A stretch of 64,000 nt of DNA from Oerskovia flava (GCF_026163685.1 NZ_JAOXSR010000003.1:277999-341998), one strand, 5' to 3'. Shown: positions 34,097-42,936, counted from the stretch's first letter. Translations and numbers: made by a program. The notes: generated by a model from the letters alone, not told the origin.

Positions 34097-35821
34097 TCAG
34101 GCGCGCTGGGAGCGGTAGAAGCGGATGAGGGCCTGGGTGGACGGGTCCTGGGAGGCGAGGGCGTCCTCGTCACCGGCGACGGCCGGGGCGATCTCGACAG
34201 CGAGCTTCTTGCCGAGCTCGACGCCCCACTGGTCGAAGCTGTCGATGCCCCACACGACGCCCTGGACGAACGTGATGTGCTCGTAGAGCGCGATGAGCTG
34301 TCCGAGCACGGACGGGGTGAGCGCCGGGGCGAGGATCGACGTCGTGGGGCGGTTGCCCGAGAACACGCGAGCGGGGACGACGGCCTCGTCGGTGCCCTCG
34401 GCGCGGACCTCCTCGGCGGTCTTGCCGAACGCCAGCGCCTTGGTCTGCGCGAAGAAGTTCGCGAGGAACAGGCCGTGCACGTCGACCGGCTCGCCCGACG
34501 GGTCGGCCGCGGTGTCCTGCAAGGGGTGCGCGGGGTTCGCGACCGCGATGAAGTCGGCCGGCACGAGCCGCGTCCCCTGGTGGATAAGCTGGTAGAACGC
34601 GTGCTGCCCGTTGGTGCCGGGCTCGCCCCAGAACACCTCGCCGGTCTGCGTCGTCACGGGGGAGCCGTCCCAGCGCACCGACTTGCCGTTCGACTCCATG
34701 GTCAGCTGCTGCAGGTACGCGGGGAAGCGGTGCAGGTACTGGGCGTAGGGCAGCACCGCGTGGGTGTGCGCGTCGAGGAAGTTGACGTACCAGACGTTGA
34801 GGAGCCCCATGAGCACGGGGACGTTGCGCTCGAACGGCGTGGTGCGCACGTGCTGGTCGACGGCGTGGAAACCGGCGAGGAGCTCGGCGAACCGGGCGGG
34901 GCCGATCGCGATGGCGAGCGACGCGCCGATCGCGGAGTCCACCGAGTAGCGGCCGCCGACCCAGTCCCAGAACCCGAACGCGTTCGCGGGGTCGATGCCG
35001 AACGCGGCGACCTTGTCGAGCGCGGTCGACACGGCGACGAAGTGCTTCGACACCGCGCCGCGCCGCGCCTCGTCGGTGTCCTCGAGAGCGCCGGCCGCCG
35101 CGAGCTCCGTCCACAGCCAGTCGCGGGCGAGGCGTGCGTTCGTCAGGGTCTCGAGCGTCCCGAACGTCTTCGACGCGACGATGAACAGCGTCGTCGTCGG
35201 GTCGAGGCCCGCGGTCTTCTCCGCGACGTCGGTGGGGTCGATGTTCGACACGAACCGGACCTCGAGGTCCTCGGCGACGTACGGCTTGAGGGCCTCGTAC
35301 GCCATGACCGGGCCGAGGTCGGAGCCGCCGATGCCGATGTTGACGACCGTGCGCACGCGTTCGCCCGTCACACCCGTCCACTCGCCCGAGCGCACCTTCT
35401 CGGCGAAGGCGTAGACCTTGGCGAGCTCGGTGTGCACGTCCTGGTCGACGTCCTGCCCGTCGACGACAAGTGCCGGGGTGGCGCCGGCCGGGCGGCGCAG
35501 CGCGGTGTGCAGGACGGCGCGGTCCTCGGTGACGTTGATGTGGTCGCCACGGAACATCGCCTCGAGCCGTCCGCCGAGGTCGACCTCCTCGGCCAGGCGC
35601 ACCAGCAGGGCGAGGGTCTCGTCGGTGACGAGGTTCTTCGACAGGTCGACGTGGAGGTCGGCGGCGTCGTGCGTGAGTCGCTCCGCCCGGGCCGGGTCGG
35701 CGGCGAACCAGCCGCGCAGGTCAGGGGTGAAGGCGTCGCGGTGACCGGTCAGCTCCGCCCAGGCACTCGTGGTGGTCGCGTCGATCGGTGCGGTGGGTCG
35801 GGCGGTGGGGTCCGTGCTCAC
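34097..35821 (-). CDS. pgi: Glucose-6-phosphate isomerase
   Basis: A 574-residue phosphoglucose isomerase, interconverting glucose 6-phosphate and fructose 6-phosphate in glycolysis and gluconeogenesis. Its length and motifs fit the long bacterial/eukaryotic type: [45 protein letters not shown] and [21 protein letters not shown], including the catalytic Glu and His. The start is a GTG. It stands alone between a long hairpin and a divergent-free region with a 12-bp minisatellite upstream. Confidence 0.96.
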   Translation of the reverse strand: MSTDPTARPTAPIDATTTSAWAELTGHRDAFTPDLRGWFAADPARAERLTHDAADLHVDLSKNLVTDETLALLVRLAEEVDLGGRLEAMFRGDHINVTEDRAVLHTALRRPAGATPALVVDGQDVDQDVHTELAKVYAFAEKVRSGEWTGVTGERVRTVVNIGIGGSDLGPVMAYEALKPYVAEDLEVRFVSNIDPTDVAEKTAGLDPTTTLFIVASKTFGTLETLTNARLARDWLWTELAAAGALEDTDEARRGAVSKHFVAVSTALDKVAAFGIDPANAFGFWDWVGGRYSVDSAIGASLAIAIGPARFAELLAGFHAVDQHVRTTPFERNVPVLMGLLNVWYVNFLDAHTHAVLPYAQYLHRFPAYLQQLTMESNGKSVRWDGSPVTTQTGEVFWGEPGTNGQHAFYQLIHQGTRLVPADFIAVANPAHPLQDTAADPSGEPVDVHGLFLANFFAQTKALAFGKTAEEVRAEGTDEAVVPARVFSGNRPTTSILAPALTPSVLGQLIALYEHITFVQGVVWGIDSFDQWGVELGKKLAVEIAPAVAGDEDALASQDPSTQALIRFYRSQRA

Positions 35822-35830
35822 TGTGGCCTC

Positions 35831-35866
35831 GCTGGTTCGTCGGCTGGTTCGTCGGCTGGGTCGCCG
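35831..35866. repeat. 12-bp tandem repeat upstream of pgi
   Basis: GCTGGTTCGTCG occurs at 35831-35842 and 35843-35854, followed by a 10/12 copy at 35855-35866. It lies just upstream of the pgi start, in its presumed leader or promoter region. Copy-number change could alter expression, but that is inference. Confidence 0.6.
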
Positions 35867-35948
35867 GACAGGTCATGGTCCCCACCGTAGGCGGTGGTCG
35901 CGCGTGGTGTCCCGCGTCGCCCACCGCCTGGGCGCACGGTCGGGCGGG

Positions 35949-36953
35949 TCACGAACCCGGCGCGACGGGGTCCAGCCGGCGGCACGACTCACGCTCCACG
36001 AGCGCGGTCGGCAGCCGCAGGTGCGGCTCGCGCTCCACGCCGGCGACGAGGTCGACGAGCATCCGCAGCGCCTCGGCGCCCATCTGCCGGATCGGCTGCG
36101 CGATCGTCGTCAGCGGAGGGACGCACAGGGCCGACTCGGGCACGTTGTCGAAGCCGATGACCGACAGGTCCTCGGGGACGCGCAGGCCGAGCTCCTGGGC
36201 GACCTCGATGGTGCGGATCGCGGAGATGTCGTTCGCGGCGAAGACCGCGGTGGGTGGCTCCGGGAGCGTGAGCAGCTCGTGGGCCGGCTGGTCCGCGACG
36301 TCGGGCTTGTACCCGCCGACGCGCACGAGGTCGGGGTCGACGGCGATGCCCGCGGCGGCGAGCGCCTGGCGGTAGCCCTCCTCGCGCAGGCGCGCCGACT
36401 CGAGGTCGGGGCGTCCGCCGAGGAGGCCGATGCGGGTGTGCCCGAGGCCGAGGAGGTACTCGGTGGCGGTCCGGGCGCCGGCGAGGTTGTCGGAGTCCAC
36501 GGTCGGCGGGCCGGAGGGCCCGGTGTGCGGGTCGACGGCGACGACCGGGATCCCCTCGTGCGGGTCCACGACGGTGGGGGTCACGAGGATCGCTCCGTCG
36601 ATGAGGGTGCCGCCGAGACGGGACAGGGAGCGCTGCTCCCACCCGACCTCGCGGCCTGCGCGACCGCCGGCGGAGTAGGCGAGCAGCTCGTACCCCGTGT
36701 CGGCGACGGCCTCGGAGATGCCCTTGAGGAGCTCGGTGCTGAACGGCTCGAACTCCGCGACGAGGATGCCGATGACGTTGGTGCGGTGGCTGCGCAGGCT
36801 GCGGGCGACCAGCGACGACTCGTAGCCGAGCTCGTCGATCACGTCCTGCACACGGCGGGAGGTGGCCGCCGCGACGCCGTAGCGCGCGTTGATGACCTTG
36901 GAGACGGTCGCCACCGAGACGCCGGCGGTCCGGGCGACGTCACCGATGGTCAC
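35949..36953 (-). CDS. LacI family transcriptional regulator
   Basis: A 334-residue LacI/GalR regulator. The HTH-hinge is VTIGDVARTAGVSVATVSKVINARYG, and the sensor domain starts NVIGILVAEFEPFSTELLKGISEAV. I chose the GTG at 36953, whose TGA-overlapping position (GTGA) couples it to the upstream double-GNAT gene; a GTG at 36971 is also in frame. No sugar-catabolic gene adjoins it, so its targets are probably elsewhere. It is not an obvious CelR orthologue, because its recognition-helix sequence differs. Confidence 0.87.
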   Translation of the reverse strand: MTIGDVARTAGVSVATVSKVINARYGVAAATSRRVQDVIDELGYESSLVARSLRSHRTNVIGILVAEFEPFSTELLKGISEAVADTGYELLAYSAGGRAGREVGWEQRSLSRLGGTLIDGAILVTPTVVDPHEGIPVVAVDPHTGPSGPPTVDSDNLAGARTATEYLLGLGHTRIGLLGGRPDLESARLREEGYRQALAAAGIAVDPDLVRVGGYKPDVADQPAHELLTLPEPPTAVFAANDISAIRTIEVAQELGLRVPEDLSVIGFDNVPESALCVPPLTTIAQPIRQMGAEALRMLVDLVAGVEREPHLRLPTALVERESCRRLDPVAPGS

Positions 36954-38143
36954 TCTGCCGTGTGGTTGCACGGGTCGACTGTAGCGCTGGCCGACGACGT
37001 CAGCCGGAGCTGCCACTCGGCGTCCACCCCGGCGGGTGCGAACCCCAGCGCGACGTTGATCGCGAGCATGTGCTCGTTCTCCTCGGCGTTCCACGTGTGG
37101 ACGCGCCGCGCGGCCGGCCGCGCCCGGGCCAGCTCGTCGAGGACCGCGATCTTCACGAGCATCCCGAGACGCCGCCCGCGGTGCTCGCGCAGCACGAGCG
37201 TGTCCTCCTGGTACACGACCTCGGGCCGGTCGAGCGGGTAGCTCACCATCGAGAAGGCCGCCAGGGTGCCCGACGGCGTGTGCTCGGCCACGACGATCAG
37301 GTACCTGCGGCCGCGGTCGTGGATCGCACGGGAGGCGTCGCGGACGCGTTCGGCGTCCCACGGGTCCTCCTCGACCTCGAGCCCGGCGGAAGGGGCGTCG
37401 GTGCTCATCCGGGTCTCGAGGACTGCGAACTGCTCGATCCACTTCTCGGGCACCTCGTCGTGCCACACATGCAGCGCGTAGTCGTCGTGCCGCCTGGGGG
37501 CGCCGTCGCGCAGCCGGTCGAGGCGCGCGGGGTCGACGGGCAGCTCGAGCACGGAGTGGCGCACGACCTGCTCCAGCACGAAGCCGCGCGCGAGCGCGAA
37601 CCGGGTCGTGGGGTCCTCGCGGGGGACCCGACCGGACCCGGTGGGGGCCTCCAGCGCCCCCGGTCCGGGAGGTGGCTCGGCCGCGAACGACGAGTCGGCC
37701 AGGACCACGCGCCGCCCTGCCGCACGCACGAGCTCCATCGACCGGTTCCACAGCGCACCGCCGACACCTCGCCCGCGGTGCGCGGGGTCGACACCGACGT
37801 AGACGGTCGCCGAGTGCGTGTTGCTCTGCTGGGGGAGCCGGACCATCGCGCGCCCCAGGACGTCACGGGTACCGGCCGCCACAGCGACGAGCCGGACGAC
37901 CCTGGCGTACTGCTGCTGAGCAGTCATGGTCGAGACGACCATGTCGGGGTCCGTCGCGAGGTCGGTGTGCCCGTAGATCTCCGCGACGACGGCTCTGTCG
38001 ACGGCGACCGTCCCGTGCACGGCCCAGGCCTCGGGGCCGCGGAGCCGCACGGGCACGGGGACCTCGACGACCTCGACCGCTCCGCCCTCGCCGTCGGCCC
38101 CGGCGGTGCCTGCGACGCCGACCGGCCGCGCCGTCGCGGTCAC
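36950..38143 (-). CDS. Double-GNAT acetyltransferase, paralogue A
   Basis: A 397-residue protein with two GNAT-like folds. The N-terminal half has an acetyl-CoA loop in GVDPAHRGRGVGGALWNRSMELV, and the C-terminal half has LREHRGRRLGMLVKIAVLDEL followed by HTWNAEENEHMLAINVALGFAPAG. It is a clear paralogue of the gene just upstream, with the same layout and near-identical C-terminal motif. The GTG start overlaps that gene's stop (GTGA), and its own stop overlaps the LacI start. The substrate is unknown. Two-domain GNATs include mycothiol synthase, but the surrounding genes give no hint of that. Confidence 0.82.
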   Translation of the reverse strand: MTATARPVGVAGTAGADGEGGAVEVVEVPVPVRLRGPEAWAVHGTVAVDRAVVAEIYGHTDLATDPDMVVSTMTAQQQYARVVRLVAVAAGTRDVLGRAMVRLPQQSNTHSATVYVGVDPAHRGRGVGGALWNRSMELVRAAGRRVVLADSSFAAEPPPGPGALEAPTGSGRVPREDPTTRFALARGFVLEQVVRHSVLELPVDPARLDRLRDGAPRRHDDYALHVWHDEVPEKWIEQFAVLETRMSTDAPSAGLEVEEDPWDAERVRDASRAIHDRGRRYLIVVAEHTPSGTLAAFSMVSYPLDRPEVVYQEDTLVLREHRGRRLGMLVKIAVLDELARARPAARRVHTWNAEENEHMLAINVALGFAPAGVDAEWQLRLTSSASATVDPCNHTAE

Positions 38144-39372
38144 GCGTCGGCACCCGGCGTGAGCTTGCGCTGCCAGGCGTCCCAGCCGCCGGCGGGGGCG
38201 AAGCCGAGCGCGACGTTGATGGCGAGCATGTGCGCGTTCTCCTCCGCGTTCCACGTGTGGATGCGCTGCGTGGCGGGCCGCAGGCGGGCGAGCGCCTCGA
38301 GGTTGACGACCTTGACGAGCATGCCGAGCCGGTGCCCGCGGTGCTCGGTGAGCACGATCGTGTCGTCCTGGAAGGCGAAGCCGGGCCGGTCCTCCGGGTA
38401 GGTGATGACGGTGAACCCCGCCAGGGTGCCGGACCCGACGTGCTCGACGGCGGTGGTCAGCACCCCGTGGTCCTTGCCCCGCTCCTCGGTGAGCCAGGTC
38501 CGCACCCGCTCCGCGTCCCAGGGGTCCTCGCGGTAGTCGACGCCGCCGACCGGGGCGTCGGTGCTCATCCGCGTGAAGAGCACACCGACCTCGTCGAGCC
38601 ACCGGTCGGGCACCTCGTCGGTCCAGGTGTGCGTGCGGTAGCCGTCGCCGGCCGCCGCGCGGGCGTCGCGGCCGAGCCGCGCGAGGAGCTCCGGCTCGAC
38701 CGGCAGGTCCAGGGTCGAGTGCCGTTCGACCTGCTCGAGGACGTACCCGCGGCGCGCCACGAACCGCGGACCGGGCTCGTCGGCAGGCACACGACCCGCA
38801 CCGGTCGTCGCCTCGACCGCCCCCGGGCCGGCCGGCACCTCCGTCGCGTGCTGGGTCGCGGTGAACAGGACCGTGCGGCCGTCCGCACGGCACAGGCCCT
38901 CGCCCAGGTCCATCAGCGCGCTGCCGAGGCCCTGCCCGCGCGCGGCGGGACGCACCGACGCGTAGGACTCTCCGAGGTGCGTGTTGCTCGAGGTGGACCG
39001 GCACACGAAGAGGTGCGCGACGACGTCGGGCACCTCGGGCTCACCCGCCGGCTCCCGTGCCGCGAGGATCACGAACCGGCGCTTGGCCTCGTACTCCTGG
39101 TGCTGCATGCCGGACAGGACGTCGCGCGCCTCCAGCGCGAGGTCGTCGTACCCGTAGATCTCGAGGTGCTGCTCGCGGTCGATGTCGGCGACCGCGTGGT
39201 ACGCCCACGCGTCCGGGGCGTCGAGGGACGCGGGCTGCGGCGCCTCGACGAGGCGCCAGCGAGCAGGGTCGAGACTGCCGGCCACGGTGCCGACGACGTC
39301 GTCCACGACGGGGTGGGACTCCGGAGCTGTGCTCATCGTCCCAGCGTCCGCCGACCCGCCGCCGTCGTCCAC
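38140..39372 (-). CDS. Double-GNAT acetyltransferase, paralogue B
   Basis: A 410-residue protein with the same two-GNAT layout as the gene downstream. The first domain has SVRPAARGQGLGSALMDLGE and the second LTEHRGHRLGMLVKVVNLEAL plus HTWNAEENAHMLAINVALGF. GGAGAG seven nt upstream supports the GTG start at 39372; an ATG at 39336 is an alternative. It is the first gene of a three-gene overlapping unit (GNAT-GNAT-LacI). The tandem copies arose by duplication. The substrate is unknown. Confidence 0.82.
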   Translation of the reverse strand: MDDGGGSADAGTMSTAPESHPVVDDVVGTVAGSLDPARWRLVEAPQPASLDAPDAWAYHAVADIDREQHLEIYGYDDLALEARDVLSGMQHQEYEAKRRFVILAAREPAGEPEVPDVVAHLFVCRSTSSNTHLGESYASVRPAARGQGLGSALMDLGEGLCRADGRTVLFTATQHATEVPAGPGAVEATTGAGRVPADEPGPRFVARRGYVLEQVERHSTLDLPVEPELLARLGRDARAAAGDGYRTHTWTDEVPDRWLDEVGVLFTRMSTDAPVGGVDYREDPWDAERVRTWLTEERGKDHGVLTTAVEHVGSGTLAGFTVITYPEDRPGFAFQDDTIVLTEHRGHRLGMLVKVVNLEALARLRPATQRIHTWNAEENAHMLAINVALGFAPAGGWDAWQRKLTPGADA

Positions 39373-39414
39373 CGAATATCTCTCCGGCGGACGGCGACGG
39401 CGCGCGGTGGGGCG

Positions 39415-39678
39415 TCAGGTCTTCTTGCGCCCGCTGACGGCTCCCCAGATGAGGAGCACGACGAGCGACCCGATGAACGCCCAGATCCAGGTGGACCACG
39501 AGAAGAACCCCTCGTTGGGCTCGAACCCGAAGAGGCCACCCAGGAACCCGCCGACCAGTGCGCCGAGGATGCCGACGAGGAGGGTGACGATCCACCCGCC
39601 GCCGGCCCGGCCGGGCATGACCGCGCGCGCGATCGCGCCCATGATCAGGCCGATGAGGATCCACGACAAGAAGCCCAT
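39415..39678 (-). CDS. GlsB/YeaQ/YmgE family stress membrane protein
   Basis: An 87-residue protein with three hydrophobic segments, rich in glycine: FLSWILIGLIMGAIARAVMPG, GGWIVTLLVGILGALVGGFLG and STWIWAFIGSLVVLLIWGAV, with a basic tail. This is the transglycosylase-associated (GlsB/YeaQ) family, often stress-induced, of unknown biochemical role. It follows its own promoter region and precedes the GNAT genes by about 40 bp in reverse order. Confidence 0.88.
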   Translation of the reverse strand: MGFLSWILIGLIMGAIARAVMPGRAGGGWIVTLLVGILGALVGGFLGGLFGFEPNEGFFSWSTWIWAFIGSLVVLLIWGAVSGRKKT

Positions 39679-39785
39679 GACGTCTCCGATCGTCGAACGA
39701 GGTACCGGATACCCGGTGCGAACATCTCGAAAGTCCCACGTCGGCGCCCCGCCCGCACCCCGGCGGGCGCCGTAGAGTCGGGGGC

Positions 39786-40169
39786 GTGGACGGATCCGTG
39801 ACCCGAGGCAGCGTGCGGGTGGACAGCTGGACCTGGGCCGTGCGGCTGTACAAGACGCGGTCCCAGGCGACGGCTGCCTGCCGTGCCGGGCACGTCCGCG
39901 TCAACGGCGAGCGGGCCAAGCCGGCCACGACGGTCAAGGTCGGTGACGAGGTCGTGGTGCGCGGCGGTGAGCGCGAGCGGATCGTCGAGGTCGTGAAGCT
40001 GCTCGTCAAACGTGTCGGAGCGACGGTCGCGGCCGACGCCGTCATCGACCGCAGCCCGCCCCCGCCGCCGCGGGAGCTGCGGGTCGCCGTCGCGCAGAGG
40101 GACAGGGGCGCCGGGCGCCCGACCAAGCGCGAGCGCCGCGACATCGACCGGTTGCGCGGGCGGCTCTGA
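39786..40169 (+). CDS. S4-domain RNA-binding protein (Hsp15/HslR-like)
   Basis: A 127-residue protein with an N-terminal S4 RNA-binding domain: RVDSWTWAVRLYKTRSQATAACRAGHVRVNGERAKPATTVKVGDEVVV. The basic tail (RDRGAGRPTKRERRDIDRLRGRL) is typical of Hsp15-like proteins. Hsp15 binds 50S subunits carrying stalled nascent chains and returns them to use; the actinobacterial homologue probably has a similar role. In-frame GTG codons at 39786, 39798 and 39813 are possible starts. A terminator at 40175 follows. Confidence 0.88.
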   Translation: MDGSVTRGSVRVDSWTWAVRLYKTRSQATAACRAGHVRVNGERAKPATTVKVGDEVVVRGGERERIVEVVKLLVKRVGATVAADAVIDRSPPPPPRELRVAVAQRDRGAGRPTKRERRDIDRLRGRL

Positions 40170-40174
40170 CCCGT

Positions 40175-40213
40175 ACCGGTGCGGGGACGCCCCCGAGGCA
40201 TCCCCGCACCGGT
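40175..40213. terminator. Hairpin terminator between convergent genes
   Basis: A perfect 13-bp stem (40175-40187 with 40201-40213) and 13-nt loop lie 5 nt after the S4-protein stop and 19 nt from the LPMO stop on the other strand. It lacks a T-run and probably serves both genes. Confidence 0.75.
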
Positions 40214-40231
40214 CAGGAGATCAGTCGCGCG

Positions 40232-40993
40232 TCAGCACGGCCCGAGATCACGCCACGGACCCCACTGGCCGCTTGACGACGGGTTGTCGCCGAGCGTCCA
40301 CCACTTGGCCTCGTACGTGCGGCCCTCGAACGACGCGAGCGCGCCGCCGGTGTAGACGGCGCCCGCCGACCACGCCCCGGCGGTGCAGTCGCCCGGGTCC
40401 GTACCGGTGGGGTCGGAGCCCGTCGGGTCGGACCCGGTGGGATCGCTGCCGGTGGGGTCGCCCGGGTCGGTGCCGCCGCCGGAGATCGCCAGGTCGACGC
40501 AGTTGTAGAACGCCATCGGAGTGTTGGAGACGTTCCAGCGGGCGAGGATCGTGTGGTTGCCCGTGGGCAGGTTGGTCAGGGTGTGGGAGATGTTGCTCGG
40601 CGGCTGGGCGCCGCCCTGGTTGAAGGTCTGGTGCAGGACACCGTCGACGTAGTACTCCCACGTGCTGGTGTTGTGCGCTGCCGTGAGCTTCCACTGGAAG
40701 GTCACGGACGTGCCCGTGGAAGTCCGCGGCCAGGGCCGGGAGTTGTCGTCGAGGATCGAGAAGCTGCTGCCGCCCGAGCACTGCATGGAGCCCTTGGGCG
40801 CCTCGACGCTCTGGGGCTCGTACTTGATGGGGCCGCAGTCGAACGACGTGGTGCCGGTCGCGCAGTGGTCCTGGCGGCTGGGTGGTGACGTGATCCAGCC
40901 GTGGGCCGCCGCGGAGGGTGCCAGCACGAGGGGCGCGACCAGGGCGGAGGCGCCGAGCATGACGGCGAGCATCGTTGCGCGGAGTCTTCTCAT
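40232..40993 (-). CDS. AA10 lytic polysaccharide monooxygenase with CBM5/12-like module (LPMO 1)
   Basis: A 253-residue secreted copper enzyme that cleaves crystalline chitin or cellulose oxidatively. The signal peptide ends APSAAA and the mature protein begins with His31 (HGWITSPPSRQ), the first histidine-brace residue. The second His is in LTAAHNTSTWEYY, and FYNCVDL supplies the axial aromatic. A repetitive linker of four DPTG(S/T) units leads to a C-terminal CBM5/12-like module with WSAGAVYTGG and YEAKWWTLGDNP, usually chitin-binding. I chose the ATG at 40993, after a purine-rich GAGAGAAAAG. It is a tandem paralogue of the next gene. Chitin is the likelier substrate. Confidence 0.93.
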   Translation of the reverse strand: MRRLRATMLAVMLGASALVAPLVLAPSAAAHGWITSPPSRQDHCATGTTSFDCGPIKYEPQSVEAPKGSMQCSGGSSFSILDDNSRPWPRTSTGTSVTFQWKLTAAHNTSTWEYYVDGVLHQTFNQGGAQPPSNISHTLTNLPTGNHTILARWNVSNTPMAFYNCVDLAISGGGTDPGDPTGSDPTGSDPTGSDPTGTDPGDCTAGAWSAGAVYTGGALASFEGRTYEAKWWTLGDNPSSSGQWGPWRDLGPC

Positions 40994-41091
40994 CTTTTCT
41001 CTCGCTCTCTGTGAGCCGTGCACCGGTCACCGGTGTGACCGGTCGTATCGTTTCGGACGCTCTCGACGGTACGCAGACCACACCAAGCGGA

Positions 41092-41113
41092 CAATGAGGT
41101 GAAATGCGTACGT
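41092..41113 (-). promoter_or_regulatory. Shared LPMO upstream motif, copy 1
   Basis: On the minus strand this reads ACGTACGCA, nine bases, then ATTG, about 100 bp upstream of LPMO 1. The same arrangement with the same 9-bp spacing occurs upstream of LPMO 2. The GTACGTAC-like symmetry suggests a regulator site or a promoter element controlling both genes. Confidence 0.45.
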
Positions 41114-41172
41114 GTGCTACCTACGTACGACGCCGCACACGTGCCCCGGGGACGCAGTGCCCGGGGACGCCG

Positions 41173-41207
41173 CAGGCCCGGCGCGATCAGTGATCGCACC
41201 GGGCCTG
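41173..41207 (-). terminator. Terminator downstream of LPMO 2
   Basis: A 35-bp near-palindrome with 17-bp arms (41173-41189 and 41191-41207, one mismatch) lies 39 nt after the LPMO 2 stop. It should separate its transcript from LPMO 1, which then needs its own promoter in the remaining gap. Confidence 0.75.
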
Positions 41208-41245
41208 ACGGTGTGGAGCAGGGCTGATCGGTCAGCAGGCCGCGA

Positions 41246-41974
41246 TCAGCAGACGCCGATCAGCTTCCAGGGTCCCCACTCCTCGGCGCCCGGGGTGTTG
41301 CCCTGGGTCCACCACTTCGCCTCGTAGACGTTGCCCTCGTGGGACACGGTGGCGCCGCCGGTGTAGACGGCGTTGCCGGCCCACGCCGCGTCGGAGCACT
41401 CGCCCGGGTCAGATCCCGTGGGGTCGGAACCGGTCGGGTCGCCCGGGTCGGTGCCGCCCGGGGTGACCACGATGTCGACGCAGTTGTAGAACGCCATCAC
41501 GGTGTTCGAGACGTTCCAGCGCGCGAGGATGGTGTGCTCGCCGGCGGGCAGGCCGGTAAGGGTGTGCGCGATGTCGCGGGGAGGCTGCTGCCCGCCCTGG
41601 TCGTAGGTCGCGAAGAGCTCCCCGTCGACGAAGTACTCCCACACGCTCGTGGCGTGGTTGGCGGTGAGGTTCCACTGGAACGTCACGGTGTCGCCGGTGG
41701 TGGTGACGGGCCAGGGCCGGGACTCGTCGTCCAGGATGTCGAAGCCGCTGCCGCCGGAGCACTGCATGGAGCCCTTGGGTGCCTCGACGCTCTGGGGCTC
41801 GTACTTGATCCCTCCGCAGTCGAAGGAGGTGGTGCCCGTCGCGCAGTGGTCCTGGCGGCTCGGCGGGGACGTGATCCAGCCGTGGGCCGCGGCGGACGGG
41901 GCCAGGGCGACCGGCGCGATCATGGTGGTCGCGCCGAGTGCGACGGCGACGAGGGCCGCGCGGAGTCGTCTCAT
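41246..41974 (-). CDS. AA10 lytic polysaccharide monooxygenase with CBM5/12-like module (LPMO 2)
   Basis: A 242-residue secreted LPMO, closely similar to its neighbour. The signal ends APSAAA, and His31 starts the mature protein with the identical HGWITSPPSRQDHCATG. The second brace His lies in LTANHATSVWEYF, and the C-terminal axial region is FYNCVDIVV. The linker has only two DPTGS units. The CBM5/12-like module has AGNAVYTGGATVSHEG and YEAKWWTQGNTPG. Catalytic domains are nearly identical, while loops such as PVTTTGDTVTF and the linkers differ. That suggests recent duplication with some divergence in substrate range. The ATG follows a weak purine-rich RBS (GAGAGCGAGA). Confidence 0.93.
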   Translation of the reverse strand: MRRLRAALVAVALGATTMIAPVALAPSAAAHGWITSPPSRQDHCATGTTSFDCGGIKYEPQSVEAPKGSMQCSGGSGFDILDDESRPWPVTTTGDTVTFQWNLTANHATSVWEYFVDGELFATYDQGGQQPPRDIAHTLTGLPAGEHTILARWNVSNTVMAFYNCVDIVVTPGGTDPGDPTGSDPTGSDPGECSDAAWAGNAVYTGGATVSHEGNVYEAKWWTQGNTPGAEEWGPWKLIGVC

Positions 41975-42069
41975 TCGAGTCTCGCTCTCTGTGGGGCGAG
42001 CGTCACGGCGTCGTGCCGCTCGCCGGGGTCGATGAACGGGACGACGCTATGGAGAGCCAGATGTGTCCG

Positions 42070-42091
42070 CAATACGGCGGTTTGCGTACGT
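42070..42091 (-). promoter_or_regulatory. Shared LPMO upstream motif, copy 2
   Basis: ACGTACGCA-N9-ATTG on the minus strand, about 96 bp upstream of LPMO 2. It matches copy 1 at 41092-41113 in both core and spacing, while the spacer sequences differ. Conservation of the blocks against a changed spacer argues for function. Confidence 0.45.
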
Positions 42092-42184
42092 AGGACCCCG
42101 TAGAGAGCGCCCCGCCCGCGCGCGATCTGGCGGGGATCCGGGGCGCAGGAGGAGTCGCGTCGATCGGGACCGGCACACGGGCAC

Positions 42185-42213
42185 GATCGTCCGGGCGGAT
42201 GCCCCGGGCGATC
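42185..42213 (-). terminator. Hairpin downstream of the acyltransferase gene
   Basis: Arms 42185-42195 and 42203-42213 pair at 10 of 11 positions around a 7-nt loop, 28 nt after the acyltransferase stop on the minus strand. It probably ends that transcript before the LPMO region. Confidence 0.6.
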
Positions 42214-42240
42214 ATGTGGACAACCCGTACGCCAGGTACG

Positions 42241-42846
42241 TCAGCTCGCCGGCTTCTCGCCTGTGGTCCCCTCGCCCGGCACGTCCTCTTCCCGCAGGCG
42301 TGGCTCGGTTCTGCGGTCGGGGACCACACCGGCCTTGTCGGCGTAGAACGCGCGGACGACGTCCATGTCGGCGGGGACGTCGCCGGTGAGCGTGATGGTC
42401 GGGCCGAGCCCGGCGGTCATGGTCGTGCGGTCGACGTAGCCGAGCGTGACGGGCAGGCCGGACTCGTGTGCGATCCGGTAGAAGCCCGACTTCCAGTGGG
42501 TGCCCTTGCTGCGCGTGCCCTCGGGTGTGACGACGAGCGCGAACACCTCGCCGGACCGGATGCGCCCGACGACGTCGGCGACCACGGCGCTCGGCTCGCG
42601 TCGGTCCACCGGGATGCCGCCGAGCGCACGCATGAGCGGCCCGGCCGGGCCGCGGAAGAGCGTGTGCTTGCCCAACCATCGCACGGACATCCGCAGCCGC
42701 CAGGCGATCGCCAGCATGATGACGAAGTCCCAGTTGGACGTGTGCGGCACACCGAGGAGGACGGCCGGGCCCGCGGGCGGCGGTTCGGTCCGCAGACGCC
42801 AGCGGCTGAGCTTCCAGAACGTGCGGGCGAGGTACCGGCGGATCAC
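42241..42846 (-). CDS. PlsC-type 1-acylglycerol-3-phosphate acyltransferase family protein
   Basis: A ~201-residue membrane-associated acyltransferase. The catalytic HxxxxD is HTSNWD, and GGIPVDR and PEGTRS are the substrate-binding blocks of the PlsC family. The family acylates lysophosphatidate or related lipids. Short actinobacterial members such as this one often have other acceptors. I place the start at a GTG at 42846, just before the amphipathic helix VIRRYLARTFWKLSRW; an in-frame GTG at 42897 would extend it. It is divergent from the ROK operon. Confidence 0.83.
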   Translation of the reverse strand: MIRRYLARTFWKLSRWRLRTEPPPAGPAVLLGVPHTSNWDFVIMLAIAWRLRMSVRWLGKHTLFRGPAGPLMRALGGIPVDRREPSAVVADVVGRIRSGEVFALVVTPEGTRSKGTHWKSGFYRIAHESGLPVTLGYVDRTTMTAGLGPTITLTGDVPADMDVVRAFYADKAGVVPDRRTEPRLREEDVPGEGTTGEKPAS

Positions 42847-42922
42847 GCGGCCCACCGTACCCTGGGTGACGGCGGGACGTGCGGGCGCCCGCGCCACCCC
42901 CGCCCGGCGGGCCCTCGACAGG

Positions 42923-42936
42923 GGGGAGCGCTCCCA
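42923..42936. promoter_or_regulatory. CelR-like operator
   Basis: GGGGAGCGCTCCCA matches the 14-bp CelR site of Thermobifida fusca (TGGGAGCGCTCCCA) at 13 of 14 positions, with a perfect 12-bp palindromic core at 42924-42935. It lies 120 bp upstream of the ROK gene and about 77 bp upstream of the acyltransferase start. A CelR homologue, not encoded in the window, could link this operon to cellobiose. Confidence 0.75.

Noticed and set aside
35721..35924. Small open frame with TNQPTNQ repeats over the pgi leader
   Set aside because: The repeats come from the 12-bp minisatellite, and the rest overlaps pgi in another frame without any RBS.
36959..37751. Upstream extension of the LacI gene on the same frame
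   Set aside because: The extension overlaps the GNAT gene in another frame and is Arg-rich. The HTH start at 36953 with a GTGA overlap is the natural start.
40390..40470. DNA repeats in the LPMO 1 linker as a separate element
   Set aside because: They encode the Asp-Pro-Thr-Gly linker between catalytic and binding modules and are explained by that role.
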